NCBI GenBank assembly: GCA_964036155.1
Contig: OZ038423.1
Span: 23,265,249-23,329,248, forward strand
From: Diploscapter coronatus
Lineage: Eukaryota; Nematoda; Chromadorea; Rhabditida; Rhabditidae
Reading direction: 5' to 3'
Length of the DNA stretch: 64,000 bases
Positions 22,140 to 34,934 of this stretch are shown here, one piece after another (position 1 is the first letter of the stretch; every line of letters starts with the position of its first letter). The position numbers were made by a program, and so were the translations under genes. Below the pieces are notes generated by a model. That model did no database searches, had not been told where the DNA came from, and saw only the letters and a program-made list of their open reading frames with translations.

Positions 22140-23723
22140 GATTTTTTTTGAAATCAATAAAAACCCAAAATTCATTTAATTTCAAAATTCAAGAGCATCT
22201 TCTGTTTCAAAGTTTAAGGTAATTTGAAAAGTGCATGCTTTTCATTAAACTCGACTTTTTCTTTAAAAAAAAACCGAATGAAATCATGGATTTTATTTTT
22301 TCAAAATTAAAAACGATTTCCTTAAAAATATTTATTGGGTTTGGCCTTAGTTGTACTAGAGATAGAAATAGCGTTAGAGAAGTTAGAAGGACAGGGGAAA
22401 TAAAGATTCTCAATATCAGGATAAAACTAATTCTATCTAAAAAAAAATTCCGAATTTATCCGGATATCTCAAACTACGATATTATTTCAAGTCATTCTTC
22501 AGAGAAGGCGTGCTTTAAAATTGCAGAAGAACAATTTAAGGTCGCGCCTCCTTCCTGAAAACCGACTGAAATACGAATAAGATAGATATGATTTAAGACT
22601 CGCAAAATCGCCATTGTTTGTGGGTGGGTTTACCGATAAATTTTCTAATCGAGTTGGAAATGCTTTGAAGAAAATCGGAAAGTGGGATTTTAGAATTCTG
22701 GAGCAAAAAGTAAAATTTTAGAAGAATAATTTTTTAGTTTTATAGAAAGGAGTAGAATTTTCCGAGAAATTCAAGAAAATCCAACTTTCTTTCCCTATTT
22801 TTTCAATAGCACTATCTCAGCATTACTAGTTTTTCACGATATAATTGGGTTTGGGGAAAGTAACCGTTTTCAGGAATAAAATTTCAGAATAGACGACAAC
22901 AGAACAGAAAGTAAAAAGAAAACAGGAAATAACAATACAGATATATGACGTCGCTACTGCATTAAATTTAAAAAAACGATATTTTTCAAAATGACGCAGT
23001 AATTCTGTAGCATATACTAAATAATAAATTTAAAGAGATAGACATGTTTCAAACCAACCTAACTTATGAAAGATATATTCTGAATTTCACGGCTAAAAAA
23101 ATTTTAAAAGCATGTTAAAACCACTGCGCATACTTGTTTCTTAAAATAATACTTTTGTAAAGAAAAAAGATACAATTTTAGTAAGCATACACCTTTTTAA
23201 TAAACTTGGAGTATTTTTAACTGTGAAATTCAGATACATTAAATAATTATTTACTTATTAGACTGTTAAATTTAAATACTCGACGAAATGAAAAATTAAA
23301 ACGATGAAAAACGAGTTTAAAAACACTACTCTGTGTTTGTAAATTTTTCAATAAAATGAGAAAATACCCCGAAGAAAACAAACAGGTGACTGCCTTGTGA
23401 TTTTGGCATTTTTCAAGAAACTTGAAAAACCGTCCGAAATTTTAGGCTCGCGATTTTTGATGATATTTGGGAATGTGTTGTGGTAGATGGAGGGAGGAGG
23501 AAAGTTGAAGCGCAGTTTCTGAAAACTTGTTTTTTCACGAACTTGATTCATACATACCCCTATGGGTCGCGATTCGTAAACTTAAAACTATTATAGTCTA
23601 AGAGTACATGAAAATCGCCTCATCAAAAGGACGAGTAAAATTTTTTAAGGTTATGAAAATGGCAAAATTTTCTCAAACTTTATTGCCAGAATTGTTGCTT
23701 GTATTTCAAACTTTTTCAATCTA
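22140..23723. other. Intergenic region between convergent bL36m and AKAP1 genes
   Basis: Very AT-rich, nothing recognised. A minus-strand stretch near 23520-23455 (KLRFNFPPPSIYHNTF) follows a TTTTCAG and looks exon-like, but it lies 3' of the AKAP1 stop and has no partner exon. Confidence 0.35.
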
Positions 23724-23729
23724 TTTATT
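23724..23729 (-). terminator. AATAAA poly(A) signal of the AKAP1 gene
   Basis: TTTATT on the plus strand, 41 bases past the stop codon in transcript direction. Confidence 0.6.
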
Positions 23730-23770
23730 CTTTCAAGAGAATATTTTTGTCCTCAAAATGTCCCCCCACC

Positions 23771-26163
23771 TCAGAACTGCTGCTGATGCTTCTTGTGGGG
23801 GTTGTGGCCCGGGTTGTTGTTGTGATGGACATTCTTGACTGAGCCCTGACTCGAGTGCGAGAACTGCGTCGAGTAGGTCGGTCGCTTCTGCGGCATGGGA
23901 GGGTGGCCGTTCTGGGAGAAAAAAAAAATGAAATTTTGAAAAGTTCCAAATTTGAATTCGAAATAAATATAAACGTAATTTATTTCGATTTTTTTTATAA
24001 TTCAACCTCAACTTCAGGATGAGACTTCAATAAGTTCAATATTTTATAATTAAACTTCAGTATTAGTTAAAATTTTTTTTTTTTTAAATTCTTAGATTTA
24101 GATTTAAAACTTCATAGTTGGAAAAACTTCAGAGTTGAATAAGCTCCAAATCCTACCTGGTGCGCCATTTGATGATGTCCAGGGTGGTTGGGGGTCTGAT
24201 GGTTCTGCTGAAGTTGGCCTAGAGGGGGCGGGGGCTGAGTCATTTGCTGAGAGAAGCCACCGTTCATAAGAGGCTGCTTAAATTTGTCTGCATAAGTTTC
24301 AAAAAATCAAATTCGTTTTTTTTTTTTTTTCAAATTTGGAAACGAATAACTTGTGAGGCGAGTCTGTACATTTATTAAATTTTGAACATGTTTGCTTATG
24401 TTTCAAAAAAATCAAATACTTCTCTTCGAAGGTGGAGAATTTAATTCGAAATCTTTCTACACGTGTCTCATATAAGCCGACAAGTTTTATTTTGTTCCGG
24501 AAATATGAAGTTCAATTTTCTTCGGGATCTTACCTGAGGAGGGTGGATAGATCTGGGCGTCTGGTTGGGCCTCTGCATTTTCGATGGGTCGGCCGCCTTC
24601 GCATAGCCCCTGTCCATCAGAGCGGAATCGATTCGGATCGCCTGAAATTTTCAAATTTCATAAGTTTCGAAAATTTTCAAGGCATGAAGTTCAATTTTCT
24701 ACCCTTTTTGGTTATAAAAACCAATTTCTATCATAACCAGAGTAACATTTTTAAAGACATCATTAAGATTTTTTGCATTAAGTTTCGCAACTTTCGAAGG
24801 AGCCGTCCAAAAATATTAGCTGTATTAAAATTACACCAATTGTTAATTAAATGAAGACTATTTTTCTGCCAAAATGTTTCAATTAAACATCTAAATGCTG
24901 ATATAAATTTCAAAGTCATTTCATTCAATAGCAAGTAGTTCGTAGTTCTGGAGTGTTTTAATTATAAATCTCGAATTATCTTCCAACGGTTAATGACGTT
25001 ACGTAACGGAGTAATAGTAAAAAAAACTACAAGTCACCCATCTTCTTGTTATATTAAAACGTTCTAAAGCATATTATTCCAAGTCTAACTTTTTTATCCT
25101 CATTCTGGACGACCAACTCGATCATGGGCATGCGATCCTCGACGTGGTAGCCTACGAGAGTGGCCGTGATGAGTCGACCTAACACGAAGTTCTTGAAGAA
25201 CTCGGTCGCCTCCTCGCACCACATCCGGGTTCCTAAATTTTTTTCTTAATGTCTTATTTTGACCTCGTCATTTCTTCATTTGAATTTATGATTTGTCTGC
25301 GTCTTTGGTGTTCATTAAAAAATTAGACAATGATCTATATTTTCCACTTTTGTGAAACATGCCTGTAGAATGCATCATCTTTAGCAACAGTAGCTTTTTA
25401 GGGCTATAAATTTTGCACTCCATATCATTTAATTTCAGAAAACAAATGTATACTTTAAAAGTTCAAATAAAAAATCGATTCGTTTTTCTTTTCCTCTTTT
25501 CTTTCGAAATTGATATGTATTTTTGGTGTTATCATTTTTCCTTATCATTGTCTCGACTTCTTTTTTCCCTGATTTTTTTGGAACTAACCATCAACCGGTT
25601 GGACGTAGGCGAGATAGCACTCGGTGGACTGGAACGGCAACGACATCAGGTCCGTCCTACAAATCATTCATACGTCAGAACCATTATTTAAAAGTGCGAT
25701 TAGATAGCTTTTTCAGATAGTATTTTTCAAAAATGTTTTTCATTCTACAAATCATTCATAAGCGATGCGTAAGCATTATTAGCGCTTTTTAGAAAAATAA
25801 GATACCGCTTTGAGAAAAATCGTTAGAGACGTTTGTTTTTTGAACATTATTCGAGAAAAAATGTTTCAAAAGTTCAGCAAAAAAATTCAAGTCAATTTCA
25901 CTTTTATTCTCGTCATAAAAGTTGGCAGTTTAAAAAAAAAAAAGTCATAAAATTTACCGAATCTGCCTTAGCTGGTTCCTCTTGAGCCGCCCATAGCCAC
26001 CATAGTCGACGTATCGAATGGAGACCTCGTCTTTGTCCGCGTCGAAGCCGAACGTCACCGCTCTCAGCCAATTGCTCCCGACGGGGGCTGCGCACAGCAG
26101 ACCGTCTGAAAACGAACATTTTCTTTATATTTAGGCAACATACACACTTTTAGCGGTTTCTAT

Positions 26164-26194
<31 letters not shown>

Positions 26195-29100
26195 TAAATG
26201 TATTTGAAAGCTTTTAAATTGTGAGACGTATCTGCTGTATCAATCAAAATTATTTGCAGTTTAAAAAGAGCTAACATTTTGACCTATTTTTTAAAAGATT
26301 GAACCCGATTTTTCTTATCTATCATTGGCCAAAATGGTAATTCAGAATATGCGACTTCCTGAAACCTACCCTGACAGGGCGTAGGCAGCTCGGGGATGTC
26401 GACGTCCTGCGAGTAGAGTCGGAGCATGTACATGTCCAACAGGGTCAGGGACGCATAGGACGGGTGTGTGGGCTGCAACCTCGAATTAAGTTAGAGGTTT
26501 TGAATTTTTGCTCCGAGGGTAAGACAATGCTTGATGCTGTGAAGTTTGGCATCAAAGTTGAAATTTAAGCTTGAATTTCGGAATTCTAATTTTAGAGGCA
26601 AAATCAAATTCGAGGTTTTGTTTTGAGGTTGAGCTTCAATTCGAAATTCCGACTTATTTTCTCTACCTGTTGAAGGAAGAAGTGCGAGGGACTGATGATC
26701 GAGGAAACCACGACCTCACAAGGCACGTTCTCCGGAAGGGTCAGCTGAAAAAATATACTAGGTTTCGGAACTTTAATATCAAATTCTTAGTAGAGCTAAA
26801 TATGCTTTGCCTCCACTTAGAAATTTAGGCATGATAATTCAAAATTTGCTAATGAAAGTCTTATATGTTTTACAAATAATAAATAAGGAATTTCTGATGA
26901 AAAATCAATGTTTTAAAATTATTCTTGATACTTTTTGAAGAAATTTAATGATAATGAGCGTTTCTTTCTACTTTCTCATTTTAAAAAATCGGAACCAACT
27001 AACCCAAGTGGGTTGTGCATGCAGGGTGTCCAACAATCCATTGCTGAGCATGGGCGGGAGCACGGGGTTGAGATTGAGTTCGGGGAATCGGGGCGGGGGG
27101 AAACGTCTACGCAGCATCGACAGACAGTGGTTGATCTCCTCGCGCTTGCCACGCACCTGAAGAATTAGGGTATTTTAGAGAATTTCTTATAATAGATTTT
27201 GGAAATTATTAATTTTCCAGAAAAAATAACATTTTATATTGAATGAAATATGGGAAAATTGAACTTTGACGAAGTTTTCCCGAGAAATTGCGCTTTATGT
27301 AAGCTTCTCCATATCATAATATGGGAATTTCGTGCGGGAAAAAGTGATAATTTTCCGACATTTTTGAGAAAAATTGAAGAAAATTCAAGATTTTTATCCT
27401 AAACTAATACGATTGTCAATCAGTCTGGATTTAAATGTTCCTTTTCATACCTGACAGATCTGATGTGTGTTCAGCTTTTCCTGCGTGTGGTGCTGGCGAA
27501 TCAGCATCTTCACGTTCGTCCGAATGCTCAGTTCCTAAATGTTTATTTTTCGAAAAAAAACATTCAAATTTACATAAGGTTCAAAATTTTATTATAAATA
27601 AAGGAAGATTTTGAAAAATGCAATTTTTGTATCTTATTGATCAATGAAACTTTCTTAAAAGATGATTCGAAAAGTCAATCATTTCTAACCCTGATCGTCT
27701 TTCCCTTGATTCCAATGATGAGCCCGACCAGACTGTTGGGGATTTCGAATTCGTACATCGGAAGACTGTCCAAGTAGCTCTGATCGTCCATGGGAGACAA
27801 CGATGAAGCCAATCCCCCAGTGGCTCTGCCCGAGTCCCCAGAAGAGGCCTAAAATCGAGTTTTCCAGAAAAAAACTTTTTTTTCTTATCATTTCGCAGAA
27901 ACTTGGAATATTACCCACCCATTTGTTTTAAAAATTCCCTACTTTTCACACTAAAACTCTGGTTATTACTCGTTTGATGTGTTGCTTCAAAATTCTCAAT
28001 ACAACGATTTTTTTACAAAACTTGGATGATTATCCAATCATGCTAATTTGAAACTCTACATTTTCACTGGGACTGCATGAGGACGACGTGCTGGGGTCGC
28101 ACATGGAGCTGCCCGTCGAATTGGTTCTGGGAAAATTCTCCGTTGTCTCTCCATCGGAATTCGAGTTTCCTGATGACGACTTTTCTTCAACCGGGGAAAT
28201 GATCACATCCAATCGATTCGTCACCGGGACCTTCACGTTATTCACCGGTTTTATCGAGACCGGTCTGAACACGGGTACCGGCGGGGGCATTGGTAGCTTT
28301 CCCATCTGGGTACCAAATGGTACCATTATCGACGGTACCATTGGAATGCCCATGCCGATAATAGGTGGTCGCATCAGCATAGCAGCGGGTGGTTGTAGGG
28401 CATAAGGCTTTGAATATGGATCGATCGATAAGTGAGACATTGGAGATGGTAAAACTTGGTAGTTGGGAGATTTGGGAGGTGGTAAATGAGTTGGTATAGA
28501 AGTGATTGGCCTTATTAGAGGAGCTCCGGTAACCGCTTGGAACGATTGATGTTGGTTCTGAGAAGAGCGGGTGGGACTCGATATAGGCTGTTGGATGATC
28601 ATAGCACTAGGGAATATAAGGCACTGAAAAACGAATAGACTTTTTCCAAAGAAAATGCCGAAGAACCAAAATAAAAATGGCCGAACAACAGTAGAGAAAT
28701 TTTGAAAAGTCAAAATGTAGATAACTAGAGAAGAAATTACAACTTATCTTTAGATTATGAAAAATTAAAAATCTCTCCTAGGCCTATAAATGGAATTGGA
28801 AATGAGAAAATCAATCGTTCTACTCAATCAAACCTGATGAAAAACGAACAATGGAAAGACGGGAAAAGGCGTTAGGTTCAGCAGTTTGATAAAATCGTCC
28901 TGATAAAATGTTACGCGCTAGGCACGAGTTTTTCTCGAGGAGTTATCGTTCGTGAAAAAGCGAGAGAACACGAAATAGACGAGTCAGGTGTAGTGGCAAA
29001 TAAAAGACAGACTCAAACGATTGATAGAAGCTATCTTCAAGATTTTATGATCTCCAATGATAAGCAATAAGAGCAAGTAGCTGTTCCAAAAATGGAAACT

Positions 29101-32100
29101 TGTCAAGATCTATACTTTACCAATGAGGCTAGAAAAATGAAAAATAACAAAAAATATATCACGTTTTCCCTGGCTATCTTTAAACATGGGACGAGATAAA
29201 TTCGAAATTCAAATTTTGCGACCGGTATAAATTCTCCGTGGCATGGGCCTAAAATCGTCGCAAAGAGTTTTTTCCCAAAAAGATTGGAAATGGCGATAGA
29301 AAAAGACTAGGACGAGAGATATTATAGGAAAAGAGGCAGGAAATAGAGAAATAGTACGGAAAATGAGAGGAAAACAAAGAGCCGAAAAAAGACGTCGGTC
29401 CTCACAGTGTCTAACAAGCGCAATACACAAAAGAATCCTAGAGGGAGAGAAAGAAATGGAGAGATGGAAAGAGCGAAGGTACGATCTCTATCGATCGCGA
29501 AATAGCGTTGCATCTCGAGAGAGAAAAGATGGAAAAGAGCTAGACATGCAGAGGTCCGACAGTCCTTTCACACACCACTGTGCGACACATTTGATTGAGG
29601 AGCAAAAGGGAAAGTGAGAAATTCATATATGAAAAACCGGGAAAAGTGTCCTTTCGCCCCGACTAACCTTGGAAAATCTCTAAACCAGTGTTAAAACATA
29701 GGAGAACAAGACCGTCTGGATTATAAACAAAGAGTACGAGGTGAAAGAAAGTCTAATAAATCAACAAGTGTTAAGACAGGGTCGTTTCAAAGGTGGCTAG
29801 GGTAAAAATAGATCGTGGATAGGTACAAATTTGATAGATTGCATCGAATTTCACTCCTACTTTGACATGCCATTGTTTTGCCAAACTTTCGCGCAAATTT
29901 GTGGAAAATGGGAAATTTGGGAGCATGTACTTTTCGAAAAATCGTTGAACGAAAATTCGAAATAGTTATATTTTTACGGCAGGTTTATGAGACTCTGAAA
30001 TTTATTTGAGTCAGCTACGCCATGATAGCTCTATTGCAATTGCTAATTCTATCAATAACTCAAGTTTTCTTCAAAATATACTGTTCTGTACTTTCCATAT
30101 TACTTTTTTCAAAGACATTTCGAATATTCCAAGTTTCCGTTTTCTTTCTAATTTCTATTCTTCTTAAAATAAAAGAAAAAAAAAACGCCCCATACCTCTG
30201 AGTTCTGACTAATGGCTCCGGGCGACTCTCTTTGCTCCTGCTGTTCGTTCGAAGGCTGCACATTTTCCATGGGTGGAGGAGAGCTGAAATTCAGCAAATT
30301 GTGACTTTCTAGAAAATAAAGTCTATTTTTTTCAAATTAGTATTTTTCTAGAAATGATATTTAATTTATCATGTTTCCAGAATGGATAAGATTTTTACCA
30401 AAAACCAAACCAAGTATTTAACCTACTTAGCCATTTCTTCGGACCAGCTGAAGGACTGGTGCGCGGTGTCCACGTCCAAGGTGAGAGAGGGCGAAGGCAT
30501 TTCCAGGGGGTTCATCTAGAAACATTCAGTTGTTCTGGAGTTTAAAAAAAATCTCGAAAAACCTGGCCTATTCTGATAGAATTTTGGAAATGAAAATGTA
30601 GGCCCAAATATACAATTTTGAAAAATGGAATAATAAAAGAAAAAGAAACAAAGCGCAGTTTGCGGCACGCGACGTCGATTTTCTGATCCCAGATATCGTA
30701 GCTGGCAAGCGAACGGACCTGGCGCTAGAATGAAATGGAAATATTCTAACTTATAGCATTTCCTCTTCAAAATCCATTTTTCACTTCGAAGATCCTCACT
30801 TTTCTCAACGATTGCAAGTTTTCAACATAGAACAACCAAAGAAAAGATAGACTTCATGCAAAGAAGTTTAAAAACTACAAATAAGAAAAAATCCAACCTT
30901 TTCTTTTTCCTGTTCTTTCTCCTTTTTAGCTTTTTTCCTCTCTTGTTTGTCTTGCTTGCTCGTAGTTTTGGGTGCATCTCCGCAACCATTTGCTGGCGTC
31001 TGCTCGATTTGCTCGTCGAGCACAGTCAGCTCGGGAATCTTGACGACGTCAGACGCGTTTAGCCTCGCCGTATCGGTCTCCGAAGACGACGACGATGAGA
31101 TCATGCATTTCTTAAGAAGATCAAAAATTGTATTCATTTTCTCCAATTAAAAAATTGCAATATTTTAACGTTTCCGAAATCTTTAGATTTTTTTTCAATC
31201 TTTTTATTTTTGCGAAAACGTAGCATGTCTTTCTCCTTTAAAATTTTGAATAAGGATTTCAAAAATTCACCGAATTGAAGTTTGGTTATTTTACTTCGAA
31301 TTTTGAAACTTACCTAATATATACTTGTCAAATACCACCAATTTTCAATAAGATTTTTGATAAAATGCTATCTATCCTTCCGCGTTATAATTGTCATTCT
31401 CAGCAATTTTCAATTTGCCTCTTTCATATAATTTTCTCTATGAGCTAATAATTTCTCATAATAAATTTTTTCCTAGAGCAATAAAGCTATCGATTTTTTT
31501 CCTTTCATGCAATTTCCCCTTTCAATAGGATGAATGTTTTCAATTCTTCTTTTCTCTATAAAATGAGAACAAACAACCCCTAATTGCATATATACTTCAG
31601 GATAAATTTCTTCATTTAGGGCCTAAGATTCACTATAAAGCAGGAATATGCGTGAAAATGTAAATATTGGGTGGCAGAGAAATAGCGTTCTCGAATTAGA
31701 GACGAAAAGAAGCGCTCGGTATTTCAGATGCTTTCATATAGAGCCTATTTCCCTTCATAAGTGCCTAATAAGGCCGGCAGAAACGAGTAACGAATATTTG
31801 CGTACTTTTACTGCAAAATTACGGAAATACGCATTTTTCTCGTCATGTTGAAACATAGATCTGAAACCCCGCCTGATAATTCTTCGTCCTATCCTTCAAA
31901 ACTTGGTAAATTTCAAAGTACATCGAGAATTTTACGTATTTTCACTAAAGTTATGAGTTTTGCGTAAACCATCAATATTTCATTCGAAAATACGGGCAGA
32001 TATGAGAAAACCTAATTACTCCCCCAGATAAAAGTCGGATATTTTCGCCTTAAAAATTAAACCGGTCACAACTAGCTGTTTTCACCGAAAACTGTCGAAA

Positions 32101-34934
32101 ATCGCGGTAAATCTCTTGAAAGTATAAATTGAAAAATCTGGCTAGTTCTACACGTGTAAAGTGCGGAAAAAATGTACTTTTGGTTGAGCTCTCAAAAACG
32201 ATCGCATAGTCATGTAGTAATATTCCGCTATTTTGACAAAAATCATCACATTTTATTTGCCTGCGTTCTGTTTCCCCGATTATGCAAATTTTGTCGGTTC
32301 AAGTTTAGCAAGATTATTTCCATCCGACGTTTCAAAAATCAGTTTTAAAAGGGACAATAACAACGCACACTCGATGTGAAAAATCGAATGTTTCTCGGAT
32401 TTTCATTAAAAAAATTGAAAAGGTAGAACATACCGGCATGGACGAGTCGGCGGACTGTCCATCCACAGAGATACGTTTCAACTCAACCACTTCATCGTCC
32501 TTCTTTTCCTCCTCACTGACCGAGGGCCTGCAAATAATTTTTGAAGTATATTTTTAAATAAAAGCTAGAAATGATCGTTTTAGTTGTAATTGTTTCAACA
32601 GTTGGACGCAATATTTGCGACAGTTATGACGATAAGAAATCTTTGAAACATATCCAAAATATATAATCTTCGTAATTGAGTTCTTTTGTAATAGATTAGA
32701 TAATTAGATAAGGAGAAATCATCAAAGAATGTTTTATTGTTTTTAAAAACAATCCCTACCTAGTGATTTTCTCCTCCTGTTTCTGTTCATTTCTTGATGC
32801 AATCGAAGAGACACTGTCCTCCTTCTCGGAAGCCTCGTCTCCCCTGTTCTCCACGTGTTCCGCAACGATCTCTGCACGAACTGCCTGATCCGTCTCGACT
32901 CGCTGAGACAAGAACGCGTCTTCAACGTCCTGGAAAATTTGCGAATGCTAGCTTCTTTTAAACGAATTTTCAAATAGTTATCTTCAAAGCGTTGGTCTTT
33001 AGCGAATTTTCCAAGGCTATGTGCATTAATAAGCCATTTTTCGAAGAAAAACTTCATAACTAGAATTCATTTATAGTGGATGATTCAAATTTCTGATAGA
33101 TTGAACGAAAATATATAATAATGATCCGTTCTTTATATCGTTCGTTACTAAAATTTTCAATAAAAAACTAGTCTTTCGACTTTACTTATTCCTTCATTAA
33201 ATTTTTGAATTTTCATTCCTCTCCAGACGCTCGAAATTCAAAACCTTTTCTCCCGAATAAAATTGGTCAAATTAAATTATCCCCTCGGCCCGTCTATGTA
33301 GGGGCTTGCATTTTTCAGCATAAAAAATCTCATTTTGGGTGACTCGTTTGAAAAATTCTATTGGAAAATTTTTCGGTTAGAAACCGGATTTTTCTAGTTT
33401 CTTTTACCTTCTAAAAATCTCGCTCTCTCATTTCACTCTAACTTAGCTTCATTATGCATGAAAAGCTGCTGGAGAAGTCTTGCTGCAGAAAAATAAATCC
33501 CTCAAAAATGCCTAGCAAAATAGAAAGTGCACTTTCCTGCAATAATTTGGCCAAAAATATGTCCAGACTAAAAAATAACCTAATTCAAAAAATGGCATCT
33601 ATTTTGAGTGGATTGAAGAGAAAAAGAAATGTCACATTTTCACGAATCATTCATCATTCTGGATAAATAAGCAGACACATAAAAATGGATAAGTTCAGAA
33701 TGATGATATCATAGGATTTAATCGGAAAGAAAGGTTTTGCAAGGATATGAATGTTACTTTTTCAATCAAATATAGCTATTTTTAAAATTAAGAGAACATA
33801 AAATAATTCAATTTCCTGTGGAAAACCTAAAGGTCTCCAATTTTAAATTTATCTCTCAAACTAGAATAACTACTGTAAGTTCTCAATCTCCTTTTATAGA
33901 AAATCGAAAATACTAACAAAAATTAAAAGAATGCAAAATTAGCCGCACCTCATTCTGAATCACCTCGTCCTGCTCCTTGTCCGGTTCGCTGTCGATGTGC
34001 TCGTTGCCCGAGTCCGTCTCATCGGGCTCGGATTCGGCCTGAAAATTCAAAAAGTAAAACTTTTTTCGTTTAAAAATAGTTTCCTACTCAAAAATATAAG
34101 AACATCTTTCTACGAAATAAAAGAAATTTTTTCTAGAAAATAAAAAAATTCACCTGTTGTTGCTGAACCTCCTCATTGCTGTCTTCCTCCTTCTTCTCAT
34201 TCTCGTCTAAATCGGTGGTCTCAGGCTCGGACTGCTCCTGTTCGTCCGATTCCTCCCCTTTCGAGTCCGAACTCTCCGCTTCCAACTGCGTCTCTCTAAG
34301 GGCGCGCTCTTCCTGGAATTTTTAACAAATTTTATTGCAAACGAAGCATGGTATGACAAGTGAAAAGTTCACAATAAGTAAGAAACTTTCGACAAATAGT
34401 AGAAATAGAATAGAAAAAGAAAACTGTCCTCCAACGTTTCAAAACAAATTTCACATGACGTGAGAAATCTTTGAAACATTATTTTGCAATTGTGACCTAT
34501 CTAGTAGAGAATTATTCATTTAGGTTATTCGTTAAAAAAATTCTCTCACTCTAGTTTTCTTGAAACATAATCTTAAAAATTACCCTAGTCTCCTCTTCCT
34601 TGCTGGGTCGTTTCTGCTGTCTTTCACTGGGAAGAACGGCCGGCCTCCTCTTTTTGCTCTGAAAACAAACTCATAGCTTCTTTAGCTATTGATATAAAAT
34701 TTAAAGCACTCCTAATATTTTAGCTTCGAATTAACTTTAATCAAATCTTTATGAAAATGTGGAAAATCATGGACGAATTATGCTCAGAATTTTCAATTTA
34801 TTCGAATCTCGGATTTTTTACTTGATTTAAATAATCTTTGAAATTTCTACCTGCAGATACCAAACGAAAAGTGCGGCAATAGAAAAGCCGCCCAGTGCGA
34901 TCAGCAGGACGCGTTGCGGTCCCACCGAGGACAT
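23771..34934 (-). CDS. akap-1: A-kinase anchoring protein 1 (membrane anchor, KH, Tudor)
   Basis: Twenty-one exons: 34934-34851, 34658-34584, 34312-34154, 34038-33949, 32929-32760, 32527-32434, 31110-30898, 30515-30427, 30283-30196, 28623-28060, 27848-27690, 27534-27451, 27156-27004, 26744-26667, 26472-26370, 26105-25958, 25656-25589, 25232-25090, 24641-24534, 24276-24157, 23911-23771. All in phase, 976 residues. Residues 7-28 (VLLIALGGFSIAALFVWYLQ, then SKKRR) form a signal-anchor of the mitochondrial outer-membrane type. Acidic, coiled-coil-prone sequence covers 29-300 and a Pro/Ser-rich region 355-545. A KH domain at about 573-645 has the GIKG loop at 588-591. A Tudor domain spans about 735-800 with VDYGGYG. 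The tail is His/Gln-rich. This order is that of AKAP1, which tethers PKA and mRNA to mitochondria. The ATG follows TTTTCAG plus one base. The AAG acceptors of exons 7 and 20 were chosen on phase. Confidence 0.9.
26167..26192. repeat. (AT)n microsatellite
   Basis: About 13 AT units inside an akap-1 intron. Confidence 0.9.
29200..29620. promoter_or_regulatory. Purine-rich patch in the long akap-1 intron
   Basis: Lies in the 1.57-kb intron 28624-30195. It is dense in GAGAGA and GAAATAG motifs (for example GAAATAGCGTT at 29499-29509) and relatively CpG-containing (CGATCGCGAAATAGCG). Similar patches occur upstream of the gene at 8437 and near 40.4-40.9 kb. It could be an internal promoter or enhancer; no transcript evidence. 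Confidence 0.25.

Noticed and set aside
23455..23520. Exon-like minus-strand segment KLRFNFPPPS
   Set aside because: Lies beyond the akap-1 stop and poly(A) signal with no compatible neighbours.
24432..24854. 140-residue plus-strand frame
   Set aside because: It is antisense to an akap-1 exon (24534-24641) whose frame fits the chain.
28088..28405. Gly/Thr-rich plus-strand frame
   Set aside because: Antisense shadow of the large Pro/Ser-rich akap-1 exon 28060-28623.
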